Below the pieces are notes generated by a model. That model worked only from the letters and a program-made list of their open reading frames with translations, made no database searches and had not been told where the DNA came from. From Flavisolibacter tropicus (GTDB lineage: Bacteria; Bacteroidota; Bacteroidia; Chitinophagales; Chitinophagaceae), in the NCBI RefSeq assembly GCF_001644645.1, contig NZ_CP011390.1, forward strand, positions 1,178,001-1,242,000: a stretch of DNA of 64,000 nucleotides, given 5' to 3'. This document shows positions 35,753 to 44,205 of this stretch, in pieces (positions within the stretch are counted from its first letter, which is position 1; each line of letters starts with the position of its first letter). The translations under genes and the position numbers were made by a program.

Positions 35753-37059
35753 ACTAATTCAACATCTAAACGTTCAGAAATTAATTGATCAACATATTCA
35801 CGTACTGGATCCAACTTAATATGCTCCAAAACATCAACCGCAAAGGCATGCACTAACAACGACTTGGCCGTAGGCTCTGACACACCTCTTGACTGTAAGT
35901 AAAACATACTTTCTTCATCTAACTGTCCTACAGTACAGCCGTGTGAACACTTTACATCATCTGCAAAGATTTCCAACTGTGGCTTCGTGTTAACGGTAGC
36001 ATTTTCAGAGAGCAGAATGTTTTTGTTAGACTGAAATGCATTGGTCTTCTGTGCATCTTTCTGCACATAGATCTTACCGTTGAAAACAGCCGTAGCGTTA
36101 TCATCGATAATGCCTTTATACAATTCATTGCTGAGACAGTTCGGCATCACATTGTCCACTACCGTGTGGTTGTCAACGTGAGTATTTCCTTTTAAGAAAT
36201 ACAAACCGTACATATAAGAATCACAATATTCTGCTTCTAAAGACAGGTTCAGGTTGTTGCGTACAATACCACCATTCAATGAAATGGTTACAGCATGTAC
36301 CACACTTTTCCCAACCTGGCGGAAGTGCGTTGTGCTTACCTGGTTGGTATGAGGCGCATCGTTTTGAATCTTATAATATTCAACAACGGCATCCTGCTCT
36401 ACTACCATTTCTAATACCTGGTTGGTAAAGCTTTCCGCAGCACCAATGGTAGCATAGTTCTCTACAAAGTCTACTTGCGCTGCTGCACCTATATGCACCA
36501 GGCTGCGTGGCTGTGCTAATATATTAGTCTCGCGGGCATCTGTAATATGATAGATATATACAGGATGCTCTACTATCTTACCTCTTTTTACTTGGATAAA
36601 CACACCTTCCTGAGCAAAGGCCGTATTCAGGGCGTGAATACCATCTTTAATATAGCGGCCGCTGTGTCCTAAGTGCTTCAGCACTAATTCTTGGTTCTCG
36701 TTGTGTGCAGCTTCTTCCAACGACTGTATTTCCAGGGAAGAAGAGCGAATAGTAGATAGTGAAGGATTATAAAAACCATTCACAAATACCAGTTCATTGG
36801 CTTGCTCAAAACCAGGCAGGCGTACAGTATCCAAATTCTCTGCAGAAATGGAACTGGTTGCAGGCGCAGAGGCCATTGCCAGGTCTTTATTAAATACACC
36901 GCTGATGCGTGTGTACTTCCACTCTTCGTGCTTAACAGTAGGGATACCCTGCTTGTTAAAAGCATCAAAGGCGTTTTGTTCCAACTTCGTCAGCACACTG
37001 CTGCCGTTTTTGGACTGTATTTGTTGATATCGTTCTTTGATCGTTTCTATAGTGTTCAT
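35749..37059 (-). CDS. sufD: SufD scaffold subunit
   Basis: Partner of SufB and SufC in the scaffold complex that builds [Fe-S] clusters. The 436 residues have the SufBD beta-helix core in the C-terminal 280 residues and the conserved KCSHGCTVGQLDEESMFYLQ near 355, including the His that forms the cluster-building site with SufB. Lies between sufC and sufS. Confidence 0.94.
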   Translation of the reverse strand: MNTIETIKERYQQIQSKNGSSVLTKLEQNAFDAFNKQGIPTVKHEEWKYTRISGVFNKDLAMASAPATSSISAENLDTVRLPGFEQANELVFVNGFYNPSLSTIRSSSLEIQSLEEAAHNENQELVLKHLGHSGRYIKDGIHALNTAFAQEGVFIQVKRGKIVEHPVYIYHITDARETNILAQPRSLVHIGAAAQVDFVENYATIGAAESFTNQVLEMVVEQDAVVEYYKIQNDAPHTNQVSTTHFRQVGKSVVHAVTISLNGGIVRNNLNLSLEAEYCDSYMYGLYFLKGNTHVDNHTVVDNVMPNCLSNELYKGIIDDNATAVFNGKIYVQKDAQKTNAFQSNKNILLSENATVNTKPQLEIFADDVKCSHGCTVGQLDEESMFYLQSRGVSEPTAKSLLVHAFAVDVLEHIKLDPVREYVDQLISERLDVELV

Positions 37060-37083
37060 GCCTTGTGGTTTAGTGGTGAGGAC

Positions 37084-37848
37084 TTAGGCTTGCTGCCCCT
37101 CATTCACTTCGTTTTTAATAAAGTCGTATCCTCTTTCTTCCAGCTCAAACGCCAGTTCTTTAGTACCTGATTTTACAATACGTCCATTATATAGAACATG
37201 CACATAGTCAGGAACAATGTAATCCAGCAGGCGCTGGTAGTGCGTTACCAACAGTACCGAATTGTCTTTATTACGCAGCTGGTTTACACCATTGGCTACA
37301 ATACGGATAGCATCGATATCCAAACCAGAATCCGTTTCATCAAGGATAGCCAGTTTAGGTTCTAGCATAGCCATTTGGAAGATCTCATTACGCTTCTTCT
37401 CACCACCGGAGAAACCTTCATTCAAGGAACGACTTAATAAAGACTGGTCAATATGAACCATCTTCATTTTTTCTTTCATCAATTTCAGAAACTGTACAGC
37501 ATCATAGGGTTCTTCACCACGGTATTTTCGTACTTCATTTACAGCGGTCTTAATGAAGTTGGTAGTTGTCAAACCTGGAATTTCTACCGGGTATTGGAAA
37601 GCCAGGAAGATACCCTCACCTGCTCTTTCTTCAGGAGATAACTCCAAAAGGTCTTTACCTTGGAATTCAACAGTGCCTTCTGTTACTTCAAAATCTGCAC
37701 GACCAGCCAGTACAGAAGACAATGTGCTTTTACCAGATCCATTAGGGCCCATGATTGCATGCACCTCACCAGGTTTGATATCCAGGTTAATACCTTTTAA
37801 GATTTCTTTACCGTCAATGTTTGCATGTAAGTTCCTTATCGTTAACAT
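37084..37848 (-). CDS. sufC: SufC ATPase
   Basis: ABC-type ATPase that drives the SufBCD scaffold. In its 254 residues: Walker A GPNGSGKST (about 35), Q-loop in LAFQYPVEIPG, signature SGGEKKR (about 150), Walker B AILDETDSGLD (about 175) and the switch His in LLVTHYQR. Cytoplasmic, no membrane partner. Confidence 0.95.
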   Translation of the reverse strand: MLTIRNLHANIDGKEILKGINLDIKPGEVHAIMGPNGSGKSTLSSVLAGRADFEVTEGTVEFQGKDLLELSPEERAGEGIFLAFQYPVEIPGLTTTNFIKTAVNEVRKYRGEEPYDAVQFLKLMKEKMKMVHIDQSLLSRSLNEGFSGGEKKRNEIFQMAMLEPKLAILDETDSGLDIDAIRIVANGVNQLRNKDNSVLLVTHYQRLLDYIVPDYVHVLYNGRIVKSGTKELAFELEERGYDFIKNEVNEGQQA

Positions 37849-37860
37849 TATCGCTTATTA

Positions 37861-37928
37861 ATTATTATTTACTAATTATTGTTTTTGATTCTTTCATTAG
37901 CTAATTACCAAATCAGCTAATCAGCTAA
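37861..37928. repeat. TAATTATTA / CAGCTAATCAGCTAATT words in the sufB-sufC gap
   Basis: An 80-bp gap inside the operon is filled by the CAGCTAAT word family also seen near 3765 and 11880. Confidence 0.4.
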
Positions 37929-39410
37929 TTATCCAACACTACCTTCTAAGCTGATAGCAAGGAGCTTCTGAGCTTCTACAGCAAACTCCATTGGCAGCTG
38001 CTGCATTACCTCTTTGGCAAAGCCATTGATGATCAGCGCTACGGCTGTTTCTGTATCAATACCTCGTTGATTACAGTAGAAGATCTGGTCTTCACCGATC
38101 TTAGAGGTCGTGGCTTCGTGTTCTACTACGGCAGTGTGGTTTTTAACTTCTATATAAGGGAAGGTATGTGCACCACATTTATCACCTAGCAACAGGGAGT
38201 CGCACTGAGAGAAGTTACGTGCGTTAGAAGCATTCTTACTTACGTGCACCAATCCGCGATAACTATTGTTACTCACGCCGGCAGAGATACCTTTCGATAC
38301 GATGCGGCTGCGGGTATTCTTACCCAGATGCATCATCTTAGTACCGGTATCAGCCTGTTGATGGTTATTGGTAACGGCCACAGAATAAAACTCACCGATA
38401 GAGTTATCTCCTTTCAGGATAACGCTTGGATACTTCCAGGTAATGGAAGAACCGGTTTCTACCTGTGTCCAGGATATTTTAGAGTGATTTCCTTTACAGA
38501 TACCACGTTTTGTTACAAAGTTGTAAATACCACCTTTACCGTCTTTATCACCAGGATACCAGTTTTGTACAGTAGAGTATTTAATCTCGGCATTATCCAT
38601 AGCAATCAGCTCTACCACAGCAGCATGTAATTGATTCTCGTCACGCATAGGCGCAGTACAGCCTTCCAGGTAGCTAACATAGCTTCCTTCGTCAGCCACA
38701 ATCAGTGTACGCTCAAACTGGCCTGTATTCTCTGCATTGATACGGAAGTAGGTAGACAGTTCCATTGGGCAACGAACACCTTTAGGAATATATACAAAAG
38801 AACCATCGCTAAATACGGCAGCGTTTAAAGCGGCAAAGAAGTTGTCTGTAACCGGTACAACAGAGCTTAGATATTTACGAACCAGGTCAGGATGGTTTTC
38901 AATAGCCTCGCTCATGGAACAGAAGATAATACCCAGCTCGGCCAGCTGCTCTTTAAAAGTAGTAGCAATAGAAACGCTATCGATTACGGCATCTACCGCC
39001 ACACCAGTCAAGCGCTTTTGCTCATCTAGGGAGATACCTAGTTTTTCAAAAGTCTTGCGCAGTTCAGGATCTATTTCGTCCAAACTATTAGGTTTTACCT
39101 TTTGCTTGGGTGCAGAATAGTATATAATATCTTGATAATCAATAGGTGTATAGTTCAAATTACCCCAATGTGGCTCTGTCATCTTTTGCCATTGTGCAAA
39201 AGCTTTTAAGCGCCACTCCAACATCCACGCTGGTTCATTTTTTTTAGCAGAAATGAAGCGAATCGTATCTTCGTTAAGGCCTTTGGGAGCCTCATCAGCT
39301 TCAATATTGGTTACAAAGCCATATTTATACTCACTGATGACCACTTTTTCAATCTCACTGCGGCTATCATCAAGGATATTGTTCTCCGGCTGCAATACTT
39401 CTGTTTTCAT
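37929..39410 (-). CDS. sufB: SufB scaffold subunit
   Basis: Main Fe-S assembly scaffold, 493 residues, first gene of the operon. Landmarks: [16 protein letters not shown] near the start, [37 protein letters not shown] [16 protein letters not shown], and [20 protein letters not shown] near 430. The ATG lies just behind a TAATTTTG box and a 20-bp palindrome, consistent with a very short or absent leader and operator control. Confidence 0.95.
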   Translation of the reverse strand: MKTEVLQPENNILDDSRSEIEKVVISEYKYGFVTNIEADEAPKGLNEDTIRFISAKKNEPAWMLEWRLKAFAQWQKMTEPHWGNLNYTPIDYQDIIYYSAPKQKVKPNSLDEIDPELRKTFEKLGISLDEQKRLTGVAVDAVIDSVSIATTFKEQLAELGIIFCSMSEAIENHPDLVRKYLSSVVPVTDNFFAALNAAVFSDGSFVYIPKGVRCPMELSTYFRINAENTGQFERTLIVADEGSYVSYLEGCTAPMRDENQLHAAVVELIAMDNAEIKYSTVQNWYPGDKDGKGGIYNFVTKRGICKGNHSKISWTQVETGSSITWKYPSVILKGDNSIGEFYSVAVTNNHQQADTGTKMMHLGKNTRSRIVSKGISAGVSNNSYRGLVHVSKNASNARNFSQCDSLLLGDKCGAHTFPYIEVKNHTAVVEHEATTSKIGEDQIFYCNQRGIDTETAVALIINGFAKEVMQQLPMEFAVEAQKLLAISLEGSVG

Positions 39411-39414
39411 GGCG

Positions 39415-39422
39415 CAAAATTA
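39415..39422 (-). promoter_or_regulatory. -7 promoter box of the suf operon
   Basis: Minus strand TAATTTTG, full TAnnTTTG match, ending 4 bases before the sufB ATG. Transcription from it would start at about the ATG, giving a leaderless or near-leaderless mRNA. Confidence 0.4.
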
Positions 39423-39428
39423 CGCCCA

Positions 39429-39448
39429 TTTATACAAAAAAGTATAAA
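39429..39448. promoter_or_regulatory. 20-bp palindrome over the suf promoter, candidate Rrf2 operator
   Basis: TTTATACAAAAAAGTATAAA: perfect 7-bp arms TTTATAC/GTATAAA around six A. It covers the -13 to -35 zone of the putative suf promoter, where a repressor would block polymerase. The Rrf2 protein encoded at the operon end is the natural candidate. Confidence 0.5.
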
Positions 39449-39640
39449 TAGATTGTTTAAATAACACACAAATCCGCTTTTTGATTGGTAATAACTCAGC
39501 AATACAGGCTTACAGCCTACAAAAGCCTTTTAATATTGATTTTTTCTAATACCCGATCAATCAAATATATCCGAGGAAAGCGCCTTAAGCTTGGATTTCT
39601 GACGCTCATTACCAGCCCTCCTATCCTACTGTAAAACAAG

Positions 39641-39663
39641 ACGCCCAAGCTGAGCTTGGGCGT
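39641..39663. terminator. Hairpin after the small hydrophilic gene
   Basis: ACGCCCAAGC / GCTTGGGCGT, 10-bp stem with a TGA loop; the minus-strand side continues CTTGTTTTAC. Probably a terminator. Confidence 0.55.
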
Positions 39664-39703
39664 ACTATTTCATACAATTGATTCTTTACGAACTAAACCG
39701 CTC

Positions 39704-39898
39704 TCATTTTCTATTACCACTTGGTCGGTTTCCAGACTTACGCAAGTCATCGGCGAATGGGTCTTCAACTTGCTCGCGGTTTCTACCTCCAGCATTTTGA
39801 GCACCTGTTTGAGTGGTATTTTGCTGATTACCAATAGAATTGCTGGCATCTTGCTTTTGTGGACCAGGTCTTGACCGGTCTTTGTTTTTGTCTTTCAT
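39704..39898 (-). CDS. Small disordered hydrophilic protein
   Basis: 64 residues, rich in Asn, Gln, Gly, Asp, Lys and Arg with no hydrophobic core (for example NSIGNQQNTTQTGAQNAGGR). It resembles in style, not in alignable sequence, the 76-residue protein at 55094-55324. Such proteins may be stress-related or intrinsically disordered; no function is claimed. The ATG and a following hairpin support it as a gene. Confidence 0.5.
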   Translation of the reverse strand: MKDKNKDRSRPGPQKQDASNSIGNQQNTTQTGAQNAGGRNREQVEDPFADDLRKSGNRPSGNRK

Positions 39899-40112
39899 AC
39901 ATTAAAAACTTTTATAGTTAATAATAATTGTTGACGGAAAAAACGGTGCCACATTAGTGAGTTTAGGAACAGAATCGAGTTATGGCTTATAAACAAACTC
40001 CCAACTCCCCTCTTTTTAACAGCTAACTACTCAAATAATGTCCCGGTTTTTCAGGGCACTACTACCTTCTTTCATCTAAATGAAACTTCTATTTCAACTA
40101 CTATTCTTTTAT

Positions 40113-40147
40113 AGGATAACCTGAGGATAAAGAAAGGATAACCTGAG
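40113..40147. repeat. Two AGGATAACCTGAG direct repeats, 22-bp period
   Basis: Identical 13-bp words starting 22 bases apart, i.e. two helical turns, typical of paired binding sites on one DNA face. Confidence 0.6.
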
Positions 40148-40190
40148 TCTATATAAATACAGGTAATCTACAGCTTATCGTCTCCTTATG

Positions 40191-40206
40191 TTGTATTTAA
40201 ATACAA
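40191..40206. promoter_or_regulatory. Perfect 16-bp palindrome TTGTATTTAAATACAA
   Basis: Self-complementary over 16 bases, 245 bp upstream of the usp gene. A possible dimeric regulator site. Confidence 0.4.
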
Positions 40207-40450
40207 TGTATCCTTTGCGACTCCCAAAAATGCTATAGCCAATAACCAGAATTAGTACAGACATGGTATAAAAATTTACTACCCGTTTTCGAGCTTAGTA
40301 CAAACTCTAGTCATTCCATTATTACCTGAAACAAGAAATTGGTACAAATAATGCTGAACATTAATTGGAAGGAAGGTCTCCTTGTGTAAACAAGATCTGC
40401 TGCAAAAAGCAGCGCCCTAGACAAAACTTCTTGCTACCAAACCTTCTATA

Positions 40451-41275
40451 ATGAATAAAATTGTCATTGCCTTTGATGGCACTTTGTTTTCAGATGGAGC
40501 TTTTGCGCTGGCCCGCGAACTCAATCAAATGCATCCAATTCTGCTTACTGGCGTATTTGTACCACAGGTAAATTATGCCAACTTATGGAGTTATGGTACT
40601 GCCATGGCTGGCCCAGGCTTTATCCCATTAGTCGAAGAAGAAGAAACTGAAGCTATTCAAAAAACGATTCAGCAGTTTGAAGAATTATGCCAGCGCTATG
40701 GCATTAAATACACCATTCATAAGGACTTCTATGACTTCGCACTTCCCGAGCTTAAAAAAGAATCCAGGTATGCTGATCTATTAATTATTAGTAGTGAAAG
40801 GTTCTATGAAAACATGTTGAAGAACTCGACCAATGAGTATATGGAAGATGCTATCCACCATGCTGAATGCCCTGTTATTGTAATTCCTGAAGCCTTTAAC
40901 TTCCCTACTCGTAATATTTTGGCCTACGATGGCAATCCTTCTTCCGTTTATGCCATTAAACAATTCGCTTACCTTTTTCCAGACTTGTGCCAGAATGAAA
41001 CACTATTGGTCTATGTAAGTAAAGACGAGAAGGAGGGCTTACCTTCTGAAGAACACATCACAGAATTGGTTTCGCATCACTTCCCTAATTTAAATATTGA
41101 ACGGCTGCAGATCGATTCCAGAAAACATTTTGCTACCTGGTTAAACGAAGAATCCAATGCATTCTTAGTCTGTGGCGCCTATGCCAAATCTGGCTTTGCT
41201 TCTATGTTTCATAAAAGCTTTGTAAGTGAAGCCATAGGCTCACATCGATTGCCAGTATTTATTGCACATAAATAA
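40451..41275 (+). CDS. Universal stress protein with two UspA domains
   Basis: A 274-residue cytoplasmic protein of two tandem Usp folds (about 1-150 and 155-274). The first starts NKIVIAFDGTLFSDGA with the nucleotide-site Asp; the SSERF...ECPVIVIPEAF end is typical. The second starts NILAYDGNPSSVYAI and ends SRLPVFIAHK-like HRLPVFIAHK. The ATP-binding glycine loop G-2x-G-9x-G(S/T) is not evident in either, so nucleotide binding is uncertain. The next gene follows after 13 bp. Confidence 0.88.
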   Translation: MNKIVIAFDGTLFSDGAFALARELNQMHPILLTGVFVPQVNYANLWSYGTAMAGPGFIPLVEEEETEAIQKTIQQFEELCQRYGIKYTIHKDFYDFALPELKKESRYADLLIISSERFYENMLKNSTNEYMEDAIHHAECPVIVIPEAFNFPTRNILAYDGNPSSVYAIKQFAYLFPDLCQNETLLVYVSKDEKEGLPSEEHITELVSHHFPNLNIERLQIDSRKHFATWLNEESNAFLVCGAYAKSGFASMFHKSFVSEAIGSHRLPVFIAHK

Positions 41276-41288
41276 AAATTAAGCAAAA

Positions 41289-41651
41289 ATGATCTTGCAC
41301 ATCGATGATTCAATGACCATAGCTGAAATACAAGAGAAATTTGAAAAAAGCTTCCCAGCATTAAAGATTGAGTTTTATAAAAAGCCGCATCACTTTAAAG
41401 AATCTTCACCTGCAGAACAACTAATAGACCCCAATACGGTTATTGCCAGCATTCACAAAACTCATGATCCTGGAAACTTAATTATATTCTCAACAGATAG
41501 TGCAGGACACATAGAAAATGAATTCAAGAAACTATTTGGATTAAATGTTCAAATTTTTCAAAAAGTCAACGGCGCATGGATACAAACCAATAATACCGAT
41601 AATAACAGCTTAAAAAATTTAAGTGATTTATCTTCTGGTCTTATTCATTAA
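41289..41651 (+). CDS. Unnamed small protein family, member 1 (internally duplicated)
   Basis: A 120-residue soluble protein with no family name known to me. It aligns with the 129-residue protein at 48577-48966: AEIQEKFEKSFPALKIEFYK versus RDIKEAFHVAFPFLKLEFGK, and FGLNVQIFQKVNGAWIQT versus FNLPVLVFRKMGTVWIET. The two halves also resemble each other (I-x3-F-x3-F-x-L-x-[IV]-x-F-x-K twice), so it looks like two copies of a small alpha-beta module. Only 13 bp separate it from the usp gene, so they share a transcript; a stress role is plausible. Confidence 0.75.
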   Translation: MILHIDDSMTIAEIQEKFEKSFPALKIEFYKKPHHFKESSPAEQLIDPNTVIASIHKTHDPGNLIIFSTDSAGHIENEFKKLFGLNVQIFQKVNGAWIQTNNTDNNSLKNLSDLSSGLIH

Positions 41652-41687
41652 ACGACTGTACTGCTAACGTAATACCTGACAGCATAC

Positions 41688-42749
41688 TTAATTGCGCATA
41701 TTTTTAAGCTTGACTTCATTTAGAATAACAATATGTCCATCCTTTATATCAATCAGCTTTTCATTTTTAAAATCTGTTAACGTGCGAATAAACGATTCCG
41801 TTGCCGTTCCGGCTATGGCAGCCATATTTTCGCGGCTTAATTGAATGGAATGCAAGCCTTCGGGTTGTGCGTAAGATAGTTTCTCCTTCATAAGCAAAAG
41901 GGCATCGGCTACTTTTTTGCGTAAGGAGTTATAGGCTATGTTTAGTAACTGTTGCTCCTTTTCAACCAGGTTATGTGATAGCAACTTAATAAAGGATTTA
42001 GCTACCTCTGCATTATGATAAATCAATTCTTCAAATTCAGACTTGGGTATAGAAATCAGTTCTGCATCTTCTACTGCTTGCGCTGTTTCTTTATAAGTGG
42101 CACCTTCTAACATAGAGACATACCCAAAAAACTCACCGGAATTATATAACCCGGTTATCAACTCTTTACCATCATCATTCGTTTTGAAGGTTTTTACCTT
42201 ACCTTTTTTTACATGAAAAAGAAATAAAGGATGATTTCCTTCAAAATAAACTACTTGTTTCTTTTTAAAATTACTGATCCCTCTCCCATCAATAAAATGG
42301 TTAAGCGTCTGCTCTCCTGAAACGGACAAGTATAGCTGATTATCGTCTTTAATCCCTTTAGCAAATACCTGCCTGATGGATTCTGACTTCTGAAGCCGCC
42401 GCTGTATGGCATTCAATAGCTCTGTAGCTGTAAATGGTTTTGATATGTAATCATCAGCACCAAGATCCATTCCTTTCCGGAAATCACTACGATCCGACTT
42501 TGCCGATAAGAAAATAAAAGGTGTGCGACTGAGATCTGAATGTTGATTGAGTACTTGCAGCACACCATATCCATCCACTTCGGGCATCATGATATCACAC
42601 AATATCAGATCGGGCTTTTCTTTGATAGCCACTTCAATCCCCTGTCTGCCATTTTCTGCCGTTAACACATGATAATTCGAGAGCTCAAGTAGCTCTGCCG
42701 TATTTTCCAACAGAGAAATATTATCTTCTATAACAAGAATCTTTTTCAT
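41688..42749 (-). CDS. Response-regulator / Crp-Fnr fusion transcription factor
   Basis: A 353-residue regulator made of a receiver domain (1-120; phospho-acceptor Asp52 in LILCDIMMPEVDG, Lys104 in YISKPF, Ser82), a cyclic-nucleotide-binding-type beta barrel (about 145-260, YFEGNHPLFLFHVKKGKVK) and a Crp-type HTH (about 270-345, QLSRENMAAIAGTATESFIR). No Fnr cysteines are visible at the barrel start, so oxygen sensing by Fe-S is not indicated. It would join a phosphorelay input to a Crp-type DNA output. It is convergent with the usp operon. Confidence 0.92.
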   Translation of the reverse strand: MKKILVIEDNISLLENTAELLELSNYHVLTAENGRQGIEVAIKEKPDLILCDIMMPEVDGYGVLQVLNQHSDLSRTPFIFLSAKSDRSDFRKGMDLGADDYISKPFTATELLNAIQRRLQKSESIRQVFAKGIKDDNQLYLSVSGEQTLNHFIDGRGISNFKKKQVVYFEGNHPLFLFHVKKGKVKTFKTNDDGKELITGLYNSGEFFGYVSMLEGATYKETAQAVEDAELISIPKSEFEELIYHNAEVAKSFIKLLSHNLVEKEQQLLNIAYNSLRKKVADALLLMKEKLSYAQPEGLHSIQLSRENMAAIAGTATESFIRTLTDFKNEKLIDIKDGHIVILNEVKLKNMRN

Positions 42750-43106
42750 TGAGAAAGATTTTGCTAATTAGCTATCGCAGTTATCTGTAATGATTAAAGT
42801 TGTAAGGGTAGATCAAGAACGTACATAAAGCTAATTATTCAAGAGTTTTTCTTAAAATTATTAGCCTCCTTTTTCTAATAACGAAAGACAATAAAAGAAA
42901 TTTTAGCAATCTCATAATGTCCAGCAGCTATTATACAACTTTCAAAAGAGTTCACAAGTTCCTTTCAACTAACAGGTGAACTTTTAAAAGCGTGAACACA
43001 AAAAGAACTCATCAATTCAAGTATTTCAAATAAGCCCTTCAGCAAATCTGACAACTATCAACATTTCCCTTGACTCTGATCCAAGGAACCAGAGTAAAAA
43101 TGGGGC
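42750..43106. other. Divergent regulatory gap between REC-Crp and a secreted protein gene
   Basis: No gene. It contains three GTTCAC/GTGAAC half sites (42950-42955, 42976-42981, 42992-42997) and the inverted repeat CCTTG-N9-CAAGG at 43068-43086. Confidence 0.45.
43068..43086. promoter_or_regulatory. Inverted repeat CCTTG-N9-CAAGG, activator-type position
   Basis: Contains TTGACTCTGATCCAA, a loose FNR/Crp-like box. Its centre is about 43 bases before the start expected from the TAACTTTG box at 43107-43114, the usual place for a class II Crp-type activator. Confidence 0.4.
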
Positions 43107-43114
43107 TAACTTTG
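43107..43114 (+). promoter_or_regulatory. -7 promoter box for the secreted protein gene
   Basis: TAACTTTG, full TAnnTTTG match. It would start transcription near 43120, after the first ATG at 43116, which supports ATG 43173 as the true start. Confidence 0.5.
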
Positions 43115-43172
43115 TATGTTATTAGGATTTGAGCATTACTACCACTTCTATTTACTGATTGTTGAATATAGC

Positions 43173-43796
43173 ATGAAGAGCCTTATCTATAAAGCTGTCT
43201 TTATTTTGCTATTGGCGAATTCTTGCATTTCATTTTCTCAACTCTCTGTCTGGAAAGAGCAAAATAAACCAAGGGTTAGGCTGAATAAGATCCTGGTTGT
43301 AAGCATTGTACATGATTCTTTATTTGAAGTAAGAAAGAATATAGAAGATTGTTTTGTAAAAACACTAAGTAATCATGGTCACCATTCTGTTTCTGCGCTA
43401 GAGACATTTGGCTATAAAGGCCTTGCAAACATGGAACTAGAACAAACTTATGTTGTACTCTGCAATCAAGGTATTGATGCCGTATTAACTATTGCATTAT
43501 TAGATGACAATAAAGATTATAAACATCCCAGTAACTATTCAGACAAGTTCACCAGTTCTTATTACTACAAACGCATATTAAACTATCGAGCCTCGCAAGT
43601 TGACATAGAAGGTTCTGCTCAAAATAAGGAAGAGCCTGATCAAGTATTGTGGGAAGCTACACTGTTTAACCTTTCAACACTTTCTCCTGTTTACTGGGCG
43701 CAAACCAAACCTTTTAAAGTTGCCAATGTTAAGAGCTATGACAATTATTGCAGAATGATACTGAACAATATGTTCAAGCAAAAAATTCTACGTTAA
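43173..43796 (+). CDS. Secreted protein of unknown function
   Basis: 207 residues when started at ATG 43173, which gives a signal peptide (SLIYKAVFILLLANSCISFS). The frame is open to an ATG at 43116 but the promoter box lies there. The mature protein begins with a beta-strand and helix pattern LNKILVVSIVHDSLFEVRKN...FVKTLSNHG, like small periplasmic alpha/beta proteins that Bacteroidota annotate as hypothetical. No catalytic motif is seen. The context is the stress-type island. Confidence 0.65.
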   Translation: MKSLIYKAVFILLLANSCISFSQLSVWKEQNKPRVRLNKILVVSIVHDSLFEVRKNIEDCFVKTLSNHGHHSVSALETFGYKGLANMELEQTYVVLCNQGIDAVLTIALLDDNKDYKHPSNYSDKFTSSYYYKRILNYRASQVDIEGSAQNKEEPDQVLWEATLFNLSTLSPVYWAQTKPFKVANVKSYDNYCRMILNNMFKQKILR

Positions 43797-44205
43797 AAGC
43801 CTAAACTTTTAATTCTTTTCTGCTTATTTTCAACTACTGATAAAGGAGTTACATCTATATATAAATAGTTGTCATCCTTATCCTTAAGGAACAGCTTATT
43901 CCCACTACCCTGTAGAGATCTTACATTAGATCACGACCTCGTAGAAGATTAGCATTTTTTATAACGTGAACGCTAAATGCACCACTCTATTAAACTGACG
44001 GAAAGAGGTTATAAGTGATCGTTATCAATTGAACTACTGATTTCATTCATTGAGTATGCAGACAGGGATATCTATTTTTAAACCCAGTTTACTCAGCTAT
44101 TAACGTACTAAATAGTCTAAGCTGAACAATACAGACCGGCTTCACCGCCATTGTAAATAGACACAAAGCAGTACTGTCAATAACTGAGGCTTTAAACTAT
44201 TAAGT
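43797..44205. other. 409-bp gap upstream of glk
   Basis: No gene. It holds an FNR-like box GTGATCGTTATCAA at 44015-44028, a GTGAAC half site at 43976-43981 and a near -7 box TATTTTTA at 44073-44080. Confidence 0.45.
44015..44028. promoter_or_regulatory. FNR-like box upstream of glk
   Basis: GTGATCGTTATCAA matches TTGAT-N4-ATCAA in nine of ten fixed positions. The centre is about 65 bases before the start expected from the weak -7 box at 44073-44080. Confidence 0.4.

Larger units (their letters stand above)
39899..40450. other. 550-bp regulatory-looking gap upstream of the usp gene
   Basis: No gene. It contains a pair of 13-bp direct repeats (40113-40125, 40135-40147), a 16-bp perfect palindrome (40191-40206) and a CTTGT-GTAA-ACAAG inverted repeat (40381-40394). 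Confidence 0.5.

Noticed and set aside
43116..43172. Upstream ATG 43116 for the secreted protein
   Set aside because: The -7 box at 43107-43114 would place the transcript start after it, and the extra 19 residues bury the signal peptide.
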